A stretch of 64,000 nt of DNA from Brevibacterium senegalense (GCF_000285835.1 NZ_HE978604.1:1-64000); one strand, 5' to 3'; positions 19,627-29,390 are shown, counted from the stretch's first letter. Program-made: numbers and translations. Notes: generated by a model from the sequence alone, not told the origin.

Positions 19627-20289
19627 GTGCGATGCGTGATCCTTGCCTCCGGCTCCGGAACCCTCACCCAGGCCCTCCTCGACGCGTTCGGCGACGGACG
19701 GGCCGGTGTGGAGATCGTCGCGGTCGGCTCCGACAAGGCCGACGCGGGCGTCCTGGACCGGGCCCGGGCGGCCGGGCGCGAGACCTTCGTCGTCGCGCCT
19801 GCGGACCACGACTCGCGCGGGGCCTGGGACGCCGCACTCACCGAGGCCGTCCGGGCCCACGCCCCGGACTGGGTCGTGTCCGCCGGCTTCATGCGCATCC
19901 TGGGCCGGACCTTCATCGAGGCCTTCCCCGAGCGCATCCTCAACACGCACCCCGCGCTGCTGCCCGCGTTCCCCGGTGCCCACGGGGTCCGCGACGCGCT
20001 GGCCCACGGGGTGAAGGTGGCGGGCACGACCTTCCACCTGGTCGACGCCGGCGTGGACACCGGCCCGATCATCGCCCAGTTCCCCCTGGACGTGCACGAC
20101 GACGATGACGAGGACTCCCTCCACGAGCGCATCCGCGCGGTGGAGAGGTCCCGGCTCGTCGAGCTCCTGGGCTTCCTGGCCCACGGTGCACTCCGCGTCG
20201 ACGGTCGACGGGTGACGGGCTGGACGCCCGCGCCCGCCGGATCGTCGGCCCCTGTCCCATCCACCCCGCAGACCCCGACAGCCATCTGA
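19627..20289 (+). CDS. purN: phosphoribosylglycinamide formyltransferase
   Basis: The 220-residue enzyme transfers a formyl group from 10-formyltetrahydrofolate to GAR, step three of purine synthesis. It starts with RCVILASGSGTLTQALLDA, the phosphate-binding N-terminus (family consensus is SGxGSN; here GSGTLT), and has the catalytic block ERILNTHPALLPAFPGAHG with the essential Asn and His, followed by VAGTTFHLVDAGVDTGPIIAQ containing the catalytic Asp. A short Pro/Ser/Thr tail of about 20 residues is added. It is followed 18 bases later by purH. Confidence 0.95.
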   Translation: MRCVILASGSGTLTQALLDAFGDGRAGVEIVAVGSDKADAGVLDRARAAGRETFVVAPADHDSRGAWDAALTEAVRAHAPDWVVSAGFMRILGRTFIEAFPERILNTHPALLPAFPGAHGVRDALAHGVKVAGTTFHLVDAGVDTGPIIAQFPLDVHDDDDEDSLHERIRAVERSRLVELLGFLAHGALRVDGRRVTGWTPAPAGSSAPVPSTPQTPTAI

Positions 20290-20307
20290 CCAGGAGGCAC
20301 CAGACCC

Positions 20308-21861
20308 GTGCAGAACGCCCGCCCCATCCGCCGCGCCCTCATCAGCGTCTACGACAAGACCGGACTCGAGGAGCTCGCCGCGGGCCTCCACGCCGCCGGC
20401 GTCGCCCTCGTGTCGACCGGCTCCACCGCCGGTCGGATCGCGGAGTCCGGTGTCCCGGTCACCCCGGTCGAGGAGCTGACGGGCTTCCCGGAGACGCTCG
20501 AGGGCCGGGTCAAGACCCTCCACCCGCGCGTCCACGCCGGGATCCTGGCCGACACCCGCAAGCCGGAGCACCTCGAGCAGATCGCGGAGCTGGGCATCGA
20601 GGCGTTCGACCTGGTCGTCGTGAACCTCTACCCGTTCACCCAGACCGTCGCCTCCGGCGCAGGCTTCGACGAATGCGTCGAGCAGATCGACATCGGCGGT
20701 CCGTCGATGGTCCGCGCGGCCGCGAAGAACCACCCCAGCGTCGCGATCGTCACGGACCCGGCGGTCTACTCCGAGGTCGTCGAGGCCGCGCAGGGCGAGG
20801 GCTTCACCCGGGCCCGCCGCACGCAGCTGGCCGCAGACGCGTTCGCGCACACGGCCGCCTACGACGTGGCCGTCGCCGGCTGGATGGCGGAGCAGATCGC
20901 CCAGGACGACGACGCGCTGCCGGAGTTCACCGGCTCCGCCGTCCGCAAGGCCGCGGACCTGCGCTACGGGGAGAACCCTCACCAGCGGGCCGCGGTGTAC
21001 GCGGTCGCCGGTGCCGGGGGAGTCGCGAACGCGGTCCAGCTGGGCGGCAAGGAGATGTCCTTCAACAACTACCAGGACATCGACGCGGCGATCCGGGCCG
21101 CCTACGATTTCGAGGACCCGGCCGTCGCCATCATCAAGCACGCCAACCCGTGCGGGATCGCCGTGGGCGAGGACATCGCCCAGGCCCATGCGCGCGCGCA
21201 CGCGACGGACCCCGTGTCCGCGTACGGCGGTGTCATCGCCGCGAACCGACCCGTTACCCTGGCGCTGGCGGAATCGATCAAGCCGATCTTCACGGAGGTG
21301 CTGGCCGCACCGTCGTTCGAGGCGGACGCGCTCGAACTGCTGTCGACGAAGAAGAACCTCCGCCTCCTGGAGCTGGGCGAGCACGCCGCTCCGGTGCTCG
21401 AGACGAAGCAGATCGGCGGCGGGCTGCTCCTGCAGGAGCGCGACCTGCTGCAGGCCGACGGGGACCGGCCCGAGGCATGGACCCTGGTCGCGGGGGAGGC
21501 CGTGGACGCCGCGACGCTGCGCGACCTCGAGTTCGCGTGGCGCGCCTGCCGCGCGGTCAAGTCGAACGCGGTCCTCCTGGCCCGCGACGGTGCCGCCGTG
21601 GGCGTGGGCATGGGACAGGTCAACCGTGTGGACTCCGCCCGCCTGGCCGTCGAGCGCGCGGGTGCGGAGCGCGCAGCCGGCTCCGTGTGCGCCTCCGATG
21701 CCTTCTTCCCGTTCGCAGATGGACCCCAGGTGCTGTTCGACGCCGGCGTGAAGGCGATCGTGCAGCCGGGCGGATCGATCCGCGACGAGGAGGTCGTCGC
21801 CGCGGCGCAGGCAGCGGGCGTGACCATGTACGTCACGGGTGCCCGTCATTTCTTCCACTGA
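20308..21861 (+). CDS. purH: bifunctional AICAR formyltransferase/IMP cyclohydrolase
   Basis: The 517-residue enzyme catalyses the last two steps of IMP synthesis. The N-terminal IMP cyclohydrolase domain (about 1-200) begins [20 protein letters not shown] and has [13 protein letters not shown] and [14 protein letters not shown]. The AICAR transformylase domain has [25 protein letters not shown] with the catalytic KH pair, and ends [30 protein letters not shown], with the invariant RHFFH at the C-terminus. Length is normal. The GTG at 20308 has AGGAGG ten bases upstream. It forms an operon with purN and the overlapping DUF3017 gene. Confidence 0.97.
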   Translation: MQNARPIRRALISVYDKTGLEELAAGLHAAGVALVSTGSTAGRIAESGVPVTPVEELTGFPETLEGRVKTLHPRVHAGILADTRKPEHLEQIAELGIEAFDLVVVNLYPFTQTVASGAGFDECVEQIDIGGPSMVRAAAKNHPSVAIVTDPAVYSEVVEAAQGEGFTRARRTQLAADAFAHTAAYDVAVAGWMAEQIAQDDDALPEFTGSAVRKAADLRYGENPHQRAAVYAVAGAGGVANAVQLGGKEMSFNNYQDIDAAIRAAYDFEDPAVAIIKHANPCGIAVGEDIAQAHARAHATDPVSAYGGVIAANRPVTLALAESIKPIFTEVLAAPSFEADALELLSTKKNLRLLELGEHAAPVLETKQIGGGLLLQERDLLQADGDRPEAWTLVAGEAVDAATLRDLEFAWRACRAVKSNAVLLARDGAAVGVGMGQVNRVDSARLAVERAGAERAAGSVCASDAFFPFADGPQVLFDAGVKAIVQPGGSIRDEEVVAAAQAAGVTMYVTGARHFFH

Positions 21862-22213
21862 GCGACCCGCACCGCCCCCGCCCTCCGCACGTCATCGGAC
21901 GCGGAAGGCGGGGCGCAGGTGGTTCTCGAAGCGGTGGATCTACTGGAAGCGCCGCTTCTCCGACCCGACCCTGCGGGACTGGGTCATGCTCGCGGAGCTC
22001 GTCTGCCTCGTCGCGGCCGTCGTCGCGGCGACGGTGAGCTTCCGCCTGTCCGGCACGCTGCTGGCGCTCGTATGCGCGACGGCGGGGACGCTGCGGCTCC
22101 TGCCGGAGCCGTGGTGGGCGACGGTCCGCAACCGCGGTCGCGGCTTCGATGCCGCGCTGTTCTTCTGCGCCGCCGTCGCGATGATCCTCGTGACCTGGTC
22201 CATTCCGGGGTGA
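21839..22213 (+). CDS. DUF3017 family membrane protein
   Basis: The 124-residue protein has a basic N-terminal tail, then three hydrophobic helices ([57 protein letters not shown]) and the [21 protein letters not shown] loop characteristic of DUF3017, an actinobacterial family encoded after purH. Function unknown. The only plausible start is the GTG at 21839, which overlaps the end of purH by 23 bases, so translation probably depends on that of purH. Confidence 0.82.
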   Translation: MPVISSTERPAPPPPSARHRTRKAGRRWFSKRWIYWKRRFSDPTLRDWVMLAELVCLVAAVVAATVSFRLSGTLLALVCATAGTLRLLPEPWWATVRNRGRGFDAALFFCAAVAMILVTWSIPG

Positions 22214-22404
22214 GCGCCTCCGCCGCTGCGGGATGGGGTCGTGTCTCCCGCGCGCCCCGGATGGGAGACCTCCGTGCACGCTGACTGGGACCTGTGCGCA
22301 TCCTGTGATGACCTCCCTGACCTTGCACCGGTCGCGGCGCGGATGGAAGTGTCGTTCCTGTAGCCGCCGTTCGAAGGCGGGCGTCGTGACAGAGGAGGAA
22401 CAGT

Positions 22405-22626
22405 ATGGGACTCGGAGATCTGGCCGGCAAGGCGCAGGACGCAATGAACACCGAACAGGGTCAGAAGGTCGCAGGCGAGGGCCTGGACCGTGCGTCCGAC
22501 GCAGCCAACAACGCGACCGGCGACAAGTACAGCGACCAGGTCGACCAGGGCAAGGACGCAGTGTCCGGCCACCTGGGCCTGGGCGACAACGACGAGAAGG
22601 GCGGGGACAAGGACCAGCAGCGCTGA
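22405..22626 (+). CDS. MT0933-like antitoxin family small protein
   Basis: The 73-residue, very hydrophilic protein (rich in Asp, Gly, Lys, Gln; no Cys) matches the actinobacterial MT0933/Rv0909-like antitoxin family: MGLGDLAGKAQDAMNTEQGQ at the N-terminus and ATGDKYSDQVDQGKDAV in the middle. Family members were named antitoxins from the mycobacterial Rv0909/Rv0910 pair. No toxin gene is adjacent here, so a different role, for example a stress-induced hydrophilic protein like CsbD, is equally possible. AGGAGGAA stands just before the ATG and a strong terminator follows, so it is transcribed alone and probably abundantly. Confidence 0.85.
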   Translation: MGLGDLAGKAQDAMNTEQGQKVAGEGLDRASDAANNATGDKYSDQVDQGKDAVSGHLGLGDNDEKGGDKDQQR

Positions 22627-22643
22627 TCCTCTCCTGACCCGGC

Positions 22644-22677
22644 CGGACCCCCGATCGCATCTGCGATCGGGGGTCCG
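22644..22677 (+). terminator. stem-loop terminator of the antitoxin-like gene
   Basis: A perfect 16-bp stem (22644-22659 with 22662-22677) closes on a two-base loop. It lies between the small gene and the convergent pcrA and may serve both. Confidence 0.8.
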
Positions 22678-22738
22678 ATCCATTCACAGGGGTCTGACCC
22701 GGCACCGGCCCGATCGATTCCGTCAGGCCGCGCGCGGC

Positions 22739-25252
22739 TCAGAGCTTCTCGACGGGTGCGTAGCGCATGAGCAGACGCTTGGTCCCCTCCGATCCGAAGT
22801 CGACGACCGCGACGGTCTTGTCGCCCGCCCCCGTGACCTCGACGACGGTGCCCAGGCCGAACGAATCGTGCGAGACGCGGTCGCCCGCCTCCACGGCGAC
22901 GACCTCGCGCTGCGGACGGATCCGGTTGGGGAACCCGGAGCCGGGACTGGTCGACGCCGCCCGTCCGCCCCCGCCGCCGCTGCGACCGCCACCGAAGGCG
23001 GACCCTCCGCCGGACGAGCCGCGGCCGTAGGCGGACCCGTACGGTCCCGACCCGCCGCCGAGGCCGCTGCCACCACCGCCGCCCAGGCCGGCACCGCTGC
23101 CGGTCGACTCCCAGTCGATGAGCGTCTCCGGGATCTCCGCCAGGAAACGGCTGGGCGGGTTGTACTGCGGCTGCCCCCACATGCTGCGCGTCTCCGCGCG
23201 GGTGAGGACGAGCTTCCGCTGGGCGCGCGTGAGGCCCACGTACGCGAGCCTGCGCTCCTCCGACATCTCCTGCGAGGAGGTGAACGAGCGCTGGTGCGGG
23301 AACGTGCCGTCCTCCATGCCGGTGAGGAACACGACGGGGAACTCGAGGCCCTTCGCAGTGTGCAGGGTCATGAGTGTGACCTCGCCGTCGTCCTCGTCCG
23401 GGAGGGCATCCGAATCGGAGGACAGCGCGATGGCCTCGAGGAACTGATCGAGGGTCCCGTCCTCCGTCCCCGCGTCGTACTGCTCCGCCACCGCGACGAG
23501 CTCCGCCAGGTTGTCGACCCGCGACTCGTCCTGCGGATCCGTCGACTCGTTGAGCGAGGCGAGATAGCCGGTCTGCTCCAGCACCGCCTCCAGCGACGCC
23601 GCGACACCGCTGCCCTCCGCCACTCCGGCGAGGTCCTCCAGCAGTGAGAGGAACGTGCGGACGGGGCCCAGCGACCGGGTCGTGATGCCCACCGCGTTCT
23701 GCGCGTCCTCGAGTGCCTCCCGGAACGTGGTCCGGTGGCGCTCCGCGTGCGCGGCGATGAGCGCCTCCGTCCGGTCGCCGATCCCGCGCTTGGGCTCATT
23801 CAGGATCCGGCGGAGGTTCACGTCGTCCGCCGGGTTCGCCAGGACGCGCAGGTACGCGAGGGCGTCCTTGATCTCCTTGCGCTCGTAGAAGCGGGTGCCG
23901 CCCACGACGCGGTACGGCATGCCCGCCCGCACCAGTGCGTCCTCGATCGCGCGGGACTGGGCGTTGGTCCGGTAGAAGACCGCGACGTCTCCGTACGCCA
24001 GCCCCTCGTCGTCGCGCAGCTCGTCGATCCGCTCGACGATGAAGCGGGCCTCCGCCTGCTCCGTGTCCGCGACCCAGCCGGTCACCTTCGCCCCGTCGCC
24101 GCTGTCCGTCCACAGGCGCTTGTCCTTGCGGTCGTCGTTGTGCGCGATGACCGCGTTCGCCGCGGACAGGATGGTCTGCGTCGACCGGTAGTTCTGCTCC
24201 AGCAGCACGACGTGCGCCCGCGGGAAGTCCTCCTCGAACTCGACGATGTTGCGCACCGTCGCGCCGCGGAACGCGTAGATCGACTGGTCCGCGTCACCCA
24301 CGACCGTCAGCTCCGCCGTGGGTCCGTCCGGCAGATCTGCACCCGCCAGCAGCCGGATGAGCTGATACTGCGCCGGGTTCGTGTCCTGGTACTCGTCGAC
24401 GAGGATGTGGCGGAACCGCGCCCGGTAGTTCTGCGCGACCGCGTCGAACGCACCCAGCAGGTGGACGGTCTCCATGATGAGGTCGTCGAAGTCCAGCGCG
24501 TTCGCCCGCCGCAGCCGGTCCTGGTAGCGGCGGTACACGGTCGACACCGCCTGGTCGTGGGGCCGGTGCTCCGACACCGTCGCCGCGAAGTCGTCCGGCG
24601 TCAGCAGATCGTTCTTGAGCCCGGAGATCCGCGACCGCAGCGCCCGCGGAGGGAACTTCTTGGGGTCCAGGTTCTCCTCGCGCGCGATCTGCGTGAGCAG
24701 CCGCAGCGAGTCCTGCGCGTCGTAGATCGTGAAGCTGGAGGTGAGCCCCAGCGTCTTCGCCTCGCGGCGGAGGATGCGCACGCACGCGGAGTGGAAGGTC
24801 GACACCCACATCGTGCGGGCCGCGGGGCCCACGAGTGCGCCGATCCGCTCCTGCATCTCCTTCGCCGCCTTGTTCGTGAACGTGATCGCGAGGATCTCGC
24901 CGGGGCGCGCCCGCCCCGTGCGCAGCGTGTGGGCGATCCGCCGGGTCAGCACGCTCGTCTTCCCGGAGCCCGCACCCGCGACGATGAGGAGCGGTGCGCC
25001 GCTGTGCAGGACGGCCTCCCGCTGGGCCGGGTTGAGGCTGTCCAGCAGGTCCTCCGCGGACCCCGCTGCCGAGGCCGTCTCCGGTCCCGCCTCCCCGCCC
25101 GCAGCGGCGGGGGCGGTCGACGGAGAGGCGACCGCGGCCTCGGCGGCGGTGTCCCACAGCCCGGGGGCACCCACGGCATCGTCGTCAGCGGCGCGGTCGT
25201 CCGCGACCGGACGGGGGGAGAGGACGGAGAGGAAATCGAAGGGTGAGCTCAT
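22739..25252 (-). CDS. pcrA: UvrD/PcrA-type ATP-dependent DNA helicase
   Basis: This 837-residue SF1A helicase unwinds DNA 3'-5' in repair and replication. After an Ala-rich N-terminal tail of about 65 residues come LNPAQREAV (Q-motif region), Walker A AGAGSGKTS (92-100), TFTNKAAKEMQERI (motif Ia), DEYQDTNPAQYQLI (motif II), GDADQSIYAFRGA (motif III), EQNYRSTQTIL (motif IV), VTLMTLHTAKGLEF (motif V) and YVGLTRAQRKL (motif VI). A Gly/Ser-rich linker precedes the C-terminal Tudor-like RNA-polymerase-binding domain (GDRVSHDSFGLGTVVEV). The ATG at 25252 is nine bases after TAGGTT. Confidence 0.95.
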   Translation of the reverse strand: MSSPFDFLSVLSPRPVADDRAADDDAVGAPGLWDTAAEAAVASPSTAPAAAGGEAGPETASAAGSAEDLLDSLNPAQREAVLHSGAPLLIVAGAGSGKTSVLTRRIAHTLRTGRARPGEILAITFTNKAAKEMQERIGALVGPAARTMWVSTFHSACVRILRREAKTLGLTSSFTIYDAQDSLRLLTQIAREENLDPKKFPPRALRSRISGLKNDLLTPDDFAATVSEHRPHDQAVSTVYRRYQDRLRRANALDFDDLIMETVHLLGAFDAVAQNYRARFRHILVDEYQDTNPAQYQLIRLLAGADLPDGPTAELTVVGDADQSIYAFRGATVRNIVEFEEDFPRAHVVLLEQNYRSTQTILSAANAVIAHNDDRKDKRLWTDSGDGAKVTGWVADTEQAEARFIVERIDELRDDEGLAYGDVAVFYRTNAQSRAIEDALVRAGMPYRVVGGTRFYERKEIKDALAYLRVLANPADDVNLRRILNEPKRGIGDRTEALIAAHAERHRTTFREALEDAQNAVGITTRSLGPVRTFLSLLEDLAGVAEGSGVAASLEAVLEQTGYLASLNESTDPQDESRVDNLAELVAVAEQYDAGTEDGTLDQFLEAIALSSDSDALPDEDDGEVTLMTLHTAKGLEFPVVFLTGMEDGTFPHQRSFTSSQEMSEERRLAYVGLTRAQRKLVLTRAETRSMWGQPQYNPPSRFLAEIPETLIDWESTGSGAGLGGGGGSGLGGGSGPYGSAYGRGSSGGGSAFGGGRSGGGGGRAASTSPGSGFPNRIRPQREVVAVEAGDRVSHDSFGLGTVVEVTGAGDKTVAVVDFGSEGTKRLLMRYAPVEKL

Positions 25253-25352
25253 AGCAGGGCGAACCTATCAGCCGGAACGGACGCGGCCCGGCTCAGACGA
25301 GCCGGGCCGCGGGAGGGAGCGCTGAGGGGGCGCATCGGATCGCGGGGGAGTG

Positions 25353-25733
25353 TCAGCCCACCACGGTCCCGGGCACGGACACGGCGACGATGACCGCGGC
25401 GATCGCGGCCCAGCCGGTCGCGTGCGACATCGCGGCGGAGGCGCCCTGGTCCGGGTTCGCCTTCTCCTTCCGCTTGCCGATGATCGCGAAGACGGTGACG
25501 GCGATCGCGAGCAGGAGCTTGATGCCGATCTTCATGTGGTTGACGGAGGAGTCCTCGTCGACGAGGGCCTCCGCGAGGCCGGCCAGGGCGAGGCCGGTGA
25601 CGAGCTGCAGGTACGAGCCGTGGAGCATGCCCGGGGCGACCTTCGGGGCCTTGATGTTGGCGAAGTACCCGCCGATGATGATGGCCATTCCCAGCAGATG
25701 CAGGATCACGAGGATGATGCGGAGGATTTCCAT
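25353..25733 (-). CDS. small four-helix integral membrane protein
   Basis: The 126-residue protein has four hydrophobic helices: LRIILVILHLLGMAIIIGG at the N-terminus, then SYLQLVTGLALAGLAEAL, IGIKLLLAIAVTVFAIIG and TGWAAIAAVIVAVSVPG, separated by short charged loops. His12 in the first helix and other polar intramembrane residues recall cytochrome-like or CopD/DUF2269-type small membrane proteins, but I do not recognise the family. The ATG lies seven bases downstream of TAGACT and there is no ribosome binding site, so a leaderless transcript is likely. It is monocistronic between pcrA and tRNA-Gln. Confidence 0.82.
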   Translation of the reverse strand: MEILRIILVILHLLGMAIIIGGYFANIKAPKVAPGMLHGSYLQLVTGLALAGLAEALVDEDSSVNHMKIGIKLLLAIAVTVFAIIGKRKEKANPDQGASAAMSHATGWAAIAAVIVAVSVPGTVVG

Positions 25734-25740
25734 ACCCCCG

Positions 25741-25746
25741 AGTCTA
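25741..25746 (-). promoter_or_regulatory. -10 box of leaderless small membrane-protein gene
   Basis: On the minus strand the sequence is TAGACT, seven bases before the ATG at 25733, the same hexamer and spacing as at purN and mfd. Confidence 0.6.
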
Positions 25747-25789
25747 GTGGCAGGATTGCACCCAGCGCCCGCCGCCCCGGGGAGCGCGG

Positions 25790-25861
25790 TCCGCCCTGGT
25801 GTAATGGCAGCACGCCGGCCTTTGGTGCCGTGTGGTCTAGGTTCGAATCCTAGGGGCGGAG
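25790..25861 (+). tRNA. tRNA-Gln (anticodon TTG)
   Basis: A 72-base cloverleaf can be drawn: acceptor arms TCCGCCC (25790-25796) and GGGCGGA (25854-25860) with discriminator G25861, a T-arm with loop TTCGAAT, and an anticodon loop CTTTGGT at 25820-25826, giving anticodon TTG at 25822-25824. CCA is not encoded. It lies 37 bases upstream of glmU. Confidence 0.95.
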
Positions 25862-25898
25862 CGGGATGAAGCGATCCGCTACACAAGGAGCCCCACAC

Positions 25899-27428
25899 AT
25901 GCCGCAGCACAGTCCGGCAGCCGTGATCGTCCTCGCCGCAGGTGCGGGGACCCGGATGAAGTCGGCGACGCCCAAGGTCATGCACCCGATCGCGGGCCGA
26001 TCCCTCCTGCACCACGCGATCAGCGCGGCCGCGGGCACGGGGCCCGAGCACCTGGTCGTCGTCCTGCGGCACGCTCGCGAACAGGTCGCGGAGCACCTCG
26101 AGTCGATCTCCGGCTCGATCGACCGGTCTGTCCTCGTCGCGGACCAGGACGACGTGCCCGGCACGGGGCGTGCGGCGGAGTGCGCGCTCACGCAGCTGCC
26201 GGAGGACATCGGCGGCACCGTCGTCGTCACGTACGGCGACGTCCCTCTCCTCACGACGGACACGCTGCTGGCGCTCGTGGAGCACCACGAGTCGCACACG
26301 AACGCCGTGACCGTCCTGTCCGCGAACGTGGCGAACCCCACCGGCTACGGGCGGATCGTGCGCGATGCCCAGGGCGGCCTGGAGCGCATCGTCGAGGAGA
26401 AGGACGCGGACGACGCCGTCAAGCGCCTCACGGAGATCAACTCCGGCATCTACGCCTTCGACGCGCGCGTGCTGCGCAGCGCACTGGCGGAGGTCAGCAC
26501 GGACAACGCGCAGGGCGAGAAGTACCTGACGGACGTCATCGGGATCGCCCGCGGGGCGGGCTCCCGCGTCGCGGCCCTCACGACGGACGACGTGTGGCAG
26601 GTCGAGGGCGCCAACGACCGCGTCCAGCTGGCGCAGCTGGGTCGCGAGCTCAACCGCCGCATCGTCGAGGCGCACATGCGCGCGGGCGTGACGGTCGTCG
26701 ACCCGGAGACCACGTGGATCGACGCGGACGTCGTCATCGCCCCGGACGTGACGATCCTGCCCGGAGTGCAGCTGCACGGCGCGTGCGACATCGCCGCGGA
26801 CGCCGTCATCGGACCGGACTCCACCCTGTCGGACACGGAGGTGGGAGCGGGCGCCACGATCTCCCGGACGCACGGCTCGCTCTCCGTCATCGGCGCGGGC
26901 GCGACGGTGGGACCGTTCGCCTACCTGCGGCCGGGCACGGAGCTGGGCGCGCAGGCGAAGATCGGCACGTTCGTCGAGACGAAGAACGCGCAGATCGGCG
27001 ACGGGACGAAGGTCCCGCACCTCACGTACGTGGGCGACGCGACGATCGGCGAGCAGTCGAACATCGGCGCCTCGTCCGTGTTCGTCAACTACGACGGGGT
27101 CAACAAGAACCGCACGACGATCGGTTCGTACGTGAAGACGGGCTCCGACACGATGTTCATCGCACCGGTGACCGTGGGCGACGGCGCCTACTCCGGTGCC
27201 GGGACCGTCATCCGTGAGGACGTCCCCGCCGGGGCGCTCGCGATCACGGAGGGCCGCCAGCGCAACATCGAGGGGTGGGTCGAGGCGAAGCGCCCCGGCA
27301 CCCCCGCCGCGCGCGCGGCGCAGATGGCGGCGGGGACCGCGGACGCGGACCCCGCGACAGACTCTGCAGGACCGAACCGGCCCGGCAGCAGCACGGACGA
27401 AGCGGACAGCGCTGAGAAGGAGTCGTGA
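25899..27428 (+). CDS. glmU: bifunctional GlmU (GlcNAc-1-P uridyltransferase/GlcN-1-P acetyltransferase)
   Basis: The 509-residue enzyme makes UDP-GlcNAc for peptidoglycan. The N-terminal uridyltransferase domain begins [26 protein letters not shown] and has [10 protein letters not shown] and [11 protein letters not shown]. The C-terminal left-handed beta-helix has repeated hexapeptides and the acetyltransferase block [28 protein letters not shown] with the catalytic His, then [25 protein letters not shown] disordered acidic tail of about 50 residues follows. The ATG has AAGGAG eight bases upstream. It is followed by prs, which consumes ribose-5-P to make PRPP. Confidence 0.97.
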   Translation: MPQHSPAAVIVLAAGAGTRMKSATPKVMHPIAGRSLLHHAISAAAGTGPEHLVVVLRHAREQVAEHLESISGSIDRSVLVADQDDVPGTGRAAECALTQLPEDIGGTVVVTYGDVPLLTTDTLLALVEHHESHTNAVTVLSANVANPTGYGRIVRDAQGGLERIVEEKDADDAVKRLTEINSGIYAFDARVLRSALAEVSTDNAQGEKYLTDVIGIARGAGSRVAALTTDDVWQVEGANDRVQLAQLGRELNRRIVEAHMRAGVTVVDPETTWIDADVVIAPDVTILPGVQLHGACDIAADAVIGPDSTLSDTEVGAGATISRTHGSLSVIGAGATVGPFAYLRPGTELGAQAKIGTFVETKNAQIGDGTKVPHLTYVGDATIGEQSNIGASSVFVNYDGVNKNRTTIGSYVKTGSDTMFIAPVTVGDGAYSGAGTVIREDVPAGALAITEGRQRNIEGWVEAKRPGTPAARAAQMAAGTADADPATDSAGPNRPGSSTDEADSAEKES

Positions 27429-27430
27429 AC

Positions 27431-28411
27431 GTGAAGTCGATCACCACCGCGGGCAACAAGAAGCTCGTGCTCGTCAGCGGACGGGCGAACAACGAGCTGG
27501 CCGAGCAGGTCGCGGACTGTCTGGGCACGGAGCTCCTGCCCACGGACATCTACAACTTCGCGAACGGCGAGATCTACGTGCGCTTCGGCGAGTCGGTGCG
27601 CGGCACGGACGTCTTCGTCATGCAGTCGCACACCACGCCCATCAACGAGTGGATGATGGAGCAGCTCATCATGGTGGACGCGCTCAAGCGCGCCTCCGCC
27701 AAGCGGATCACGGTCATCGCGCCGTTCTTCCCGTACGCGCGCCAGGACAAGAAGCACCGCGGTCGCGAGCCCATCTCCGCGCGCCTCATGGCGGACCTCT
27801 TCAAGACGGCCGGTGCGGACCGCCTCATCACGGTCGATCTGCACACCGCGCAGATCCAGGGCTTCTTCGACGGGCCCGTCGACCACCTCGTGGCGCTGCC
27901 GCTCCTGGCGGACTACGTCAAGGAGAACTACCCGGACGACCTGGCGGTCGTGTCCCCGGACGCCGGCCGCATCAAGGTCGCGGAGAACTGGTCCGCCAGC
28001 CTGGGCGGCGTCCCGCTGGCGTTCATCCACAAGACGCGCGACATCACGCGTCCCAACGAGACGAAGGCCAACCGGGTCGTCGGTGAGGTCGAGGGCCGCC
28101 ACTGCGTGCTGGTCGACGACATGATCGACACCGGCGGCACGATCGTGCAGGCCGCGGAGGCGTGCATGTCCGCGGGCGCGAAGGGCGTCATCATCGTCTC
28201 GACGCACGCGGTGTTCTCCGGCCCCGCCGTCGAGCGCCTCAAGGACTCGGTCGCCGAGGAGGTCATCGTGACGAACACGCTGCCCCTGCGCGAGGACCAG
28301 ACGTTCGACAAGCTCACCGTGCTCTCCATCGCACCGCTGCTGGCCCGCGCGGTCCATGAGGTGTTCGAGGACGGCTCCGTCACGAGCCTCTTCGAGAACG
28401 TCGACCTCTGA
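27431..28411 (+). CDS. prs: ribose-phosphate pyrophosphokinase
   Basis: The 326-residue PRPP synthetase has KLVLVSGRANNELAEQVA at the N-terminus, NGEIYVRFGESVRGTDVFV, APFFPYARQDKKHRGREPIS (ATP site), LHTAQIQGFF and the PRPP-binding loop VLVDDMIDTGGTI. Two GTG codons are possible, 27425 and 27431. The second is chosen because AAGGAG ends eight bases before it but only two before the first. It follows glmU by two bases and ends before a 28-bp hairpin. PRPP feeds the purN/purH and pncB pathways also encoded here. Confidence 0.96.
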   Translation: MKSITTAGNKKLVLVSGRANNELAEQVADCLGTELLPTDIYNFANGEIYVRFGESVRGTDVFVMQSHTTPINEWMMEQLIMVDALKRASAKRITVIAPFFPYARQDKKHRGREPISARLMADLFKTAGADRLITVDLHTAQIQGFFDGPVDHLVALPLLADYVKENYPDDLAVVSPDAGRIKVAENWSASLGGVPLAFIHKTRDITRPNETKANRVVGEVEGRHCVLVDDMIDTGGTIVQAAEACMSAGAKGVIIVSTHAVFSGPAVERLKDSVAEEVIVTNTLPLREDQTFDKLTVLSIAPLLARAVHEVFEDGSVTSLFENVDL

Positions 28412-28442
28412 GCGCACGGGTCGCCTGAGCGCGTTCCCGTCT

Positions 28443-28504
28443 CGCTGAGGTGCGAGTACACGCCTGAGATCTGTGAATCTCAGGCGTGTACTCGCACCTC
28501 AGCG
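28443..28504. repeat. 28-bp palindromic repeat, also a candidate terminator of prs
   Basis: A perfect inverted repeat has arms 28443-28470 and 28477-28504 and a six-base loop. The arm, read from 28441, is about three-quarters identical over 28 bases to repeat half-units at 48118-48214, so this looks like one member of an interspersed palindromic family that also serves as the prs terminator. The surrounding stretch 28412-28721 holds no gene; it also contains the rplY promoter. Confidence 0.75.
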
Positions 28505-28545
28505 TTCGGAGCCGGTTCGTCACGGAGTCGGCCGGCTGTCCCGGC

Positions 28546-28574
28546 TTGGTGCGCGGGGCTCCAGCGCGTACCAT
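28546..28574 (+). promoter_or_regulatory. rplY promoter with -35 and -10 boxes
   Basis: TTGGTG (28546-28551) and TACCAT (28569-28574) are separated by 17 bases. Initiation near 28581 would give a 5' leader of about 140 bases. A second TANNNT hexamer, TACTCT, lies at 28633-28638. Confidence 0.45.
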
Positions 28575-28721
28575 GGTGTGGTCACCTCGGCGAGGGAGGC
28601 CCCGACGGCCTCCGTGATCGACGCGGTCCTCATACTCTCGCAGCGGCCCCCGGGCGCGCGCTCCGAGCAGGAGGGGCTCTCCGTCCGTACGAGGCACCAC
28701 CTGTGAAGAAGGAGCACCACC

Positions 28722-29390
28722 ATGGCTGATGCCACTCTCGATGTCACCCGCCGCGAGGAGTTCGGCAAGGGCGCTGCCCGCCGCTTCCGCCGCGAGGGCA
28801 AGGTCCCCGCAGTCCTCTACGGCCACGGCATGGAGCCCGTCCACCTCCTGCTGGACGCGCACCCCACGATGCTGGCGCTGCGCACCCCCAACGCGCTGCT
28901 GAAGCTCACGAACCCGGAGTCCGGCAAGAGCGAGCTGTCGCTGGCGAAGGACGTCCAGATCAACCCGGTCACCCGTGTGATCGAGCACCTGGACCTGCTG
29001 CTCGTCAAGCGCGGCGAGAAGGTCGAGGTCGACGTTCCCGTCGTCGTCGAGGGCGAGGCCGCACCCGGCACGCTCGTGTCCGTCGACAACCAGTCGCTGC
29101 TCATCTCCGCGGACGCGACGAAGCTGCCCGAGTCGATCGAGGTCTCCATCGAGGGCCGCGAGGTGGGCGACCACGTCTACGCCGCCGATGTGACGATGCC
29201 CGAGGGCACCGAGCTGGTCTCCGACGGCGAGCTGCTGGTCGTCAACATCTCCGCCGAGCTCTCCGCGGAGCAGCTCGAGGCGGAGCTCGAGTCCGACGCG
29301 GTCGACGAGGAGGCCGCAGCCGCGACCGGTGCCGAGCCCGACGACGCCCAGGAGTCGTCCGACGACGAGGCCGCGGCTGAGGAGGAGTGA
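28722..29390 (+). CDS. rplY: 50S ribosomal protein L25/general stress protein Ctc
   Basis: The 222-residue protein is the long, two-domain form of L25 that binds 5S rRNA. The N-terminal L25 domain starts LDVTRREEFGKGAARRFRREGKVPAVLYGHG and includes KDVQINPVTRVIEHLDLLLV. The C-terminal TL5/CTC domain contains VDVPVVVEGEAAPGTLV and STIE-type beta segments. An acidic, disordered tail of about 40 residues (Glu/Asp/Ala) ends it, a common actinobacterial feature. AAGGAG stands eight bases before the ATG. A terminator follows at 29456. Confidence 0.95.
   Translation: MADATLDVTRREEFGKGAARRFRREGKVPAVLYGHGMEPVHLLLDAHPTMLALRTPNALLKLTNPESGKSELSLAKDVQINPVTRVIEHLDLLLVKRGEKVEVDVPVVVEGEAAPGTLVSVDNQSLLISADATKLPESIEVSIEGREVGDHVYAADVTMPEGTELVSDGELLVVNISAELSAEQLEAELESDAVDEEAAAATGAEPDDAQESSDDEAAAEEE

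Noticed and set aside
27425-27427. GTG as the prs start
   Set aside because: AAGGAG ends only two bases before it; the GTG at 27431 has ideal eight-base spacing.
28473-28706. Short plus-strand frame between prs and rplY
   Set aside because: No start signal and it covers the palindrome and promoter; composition is non-coding.
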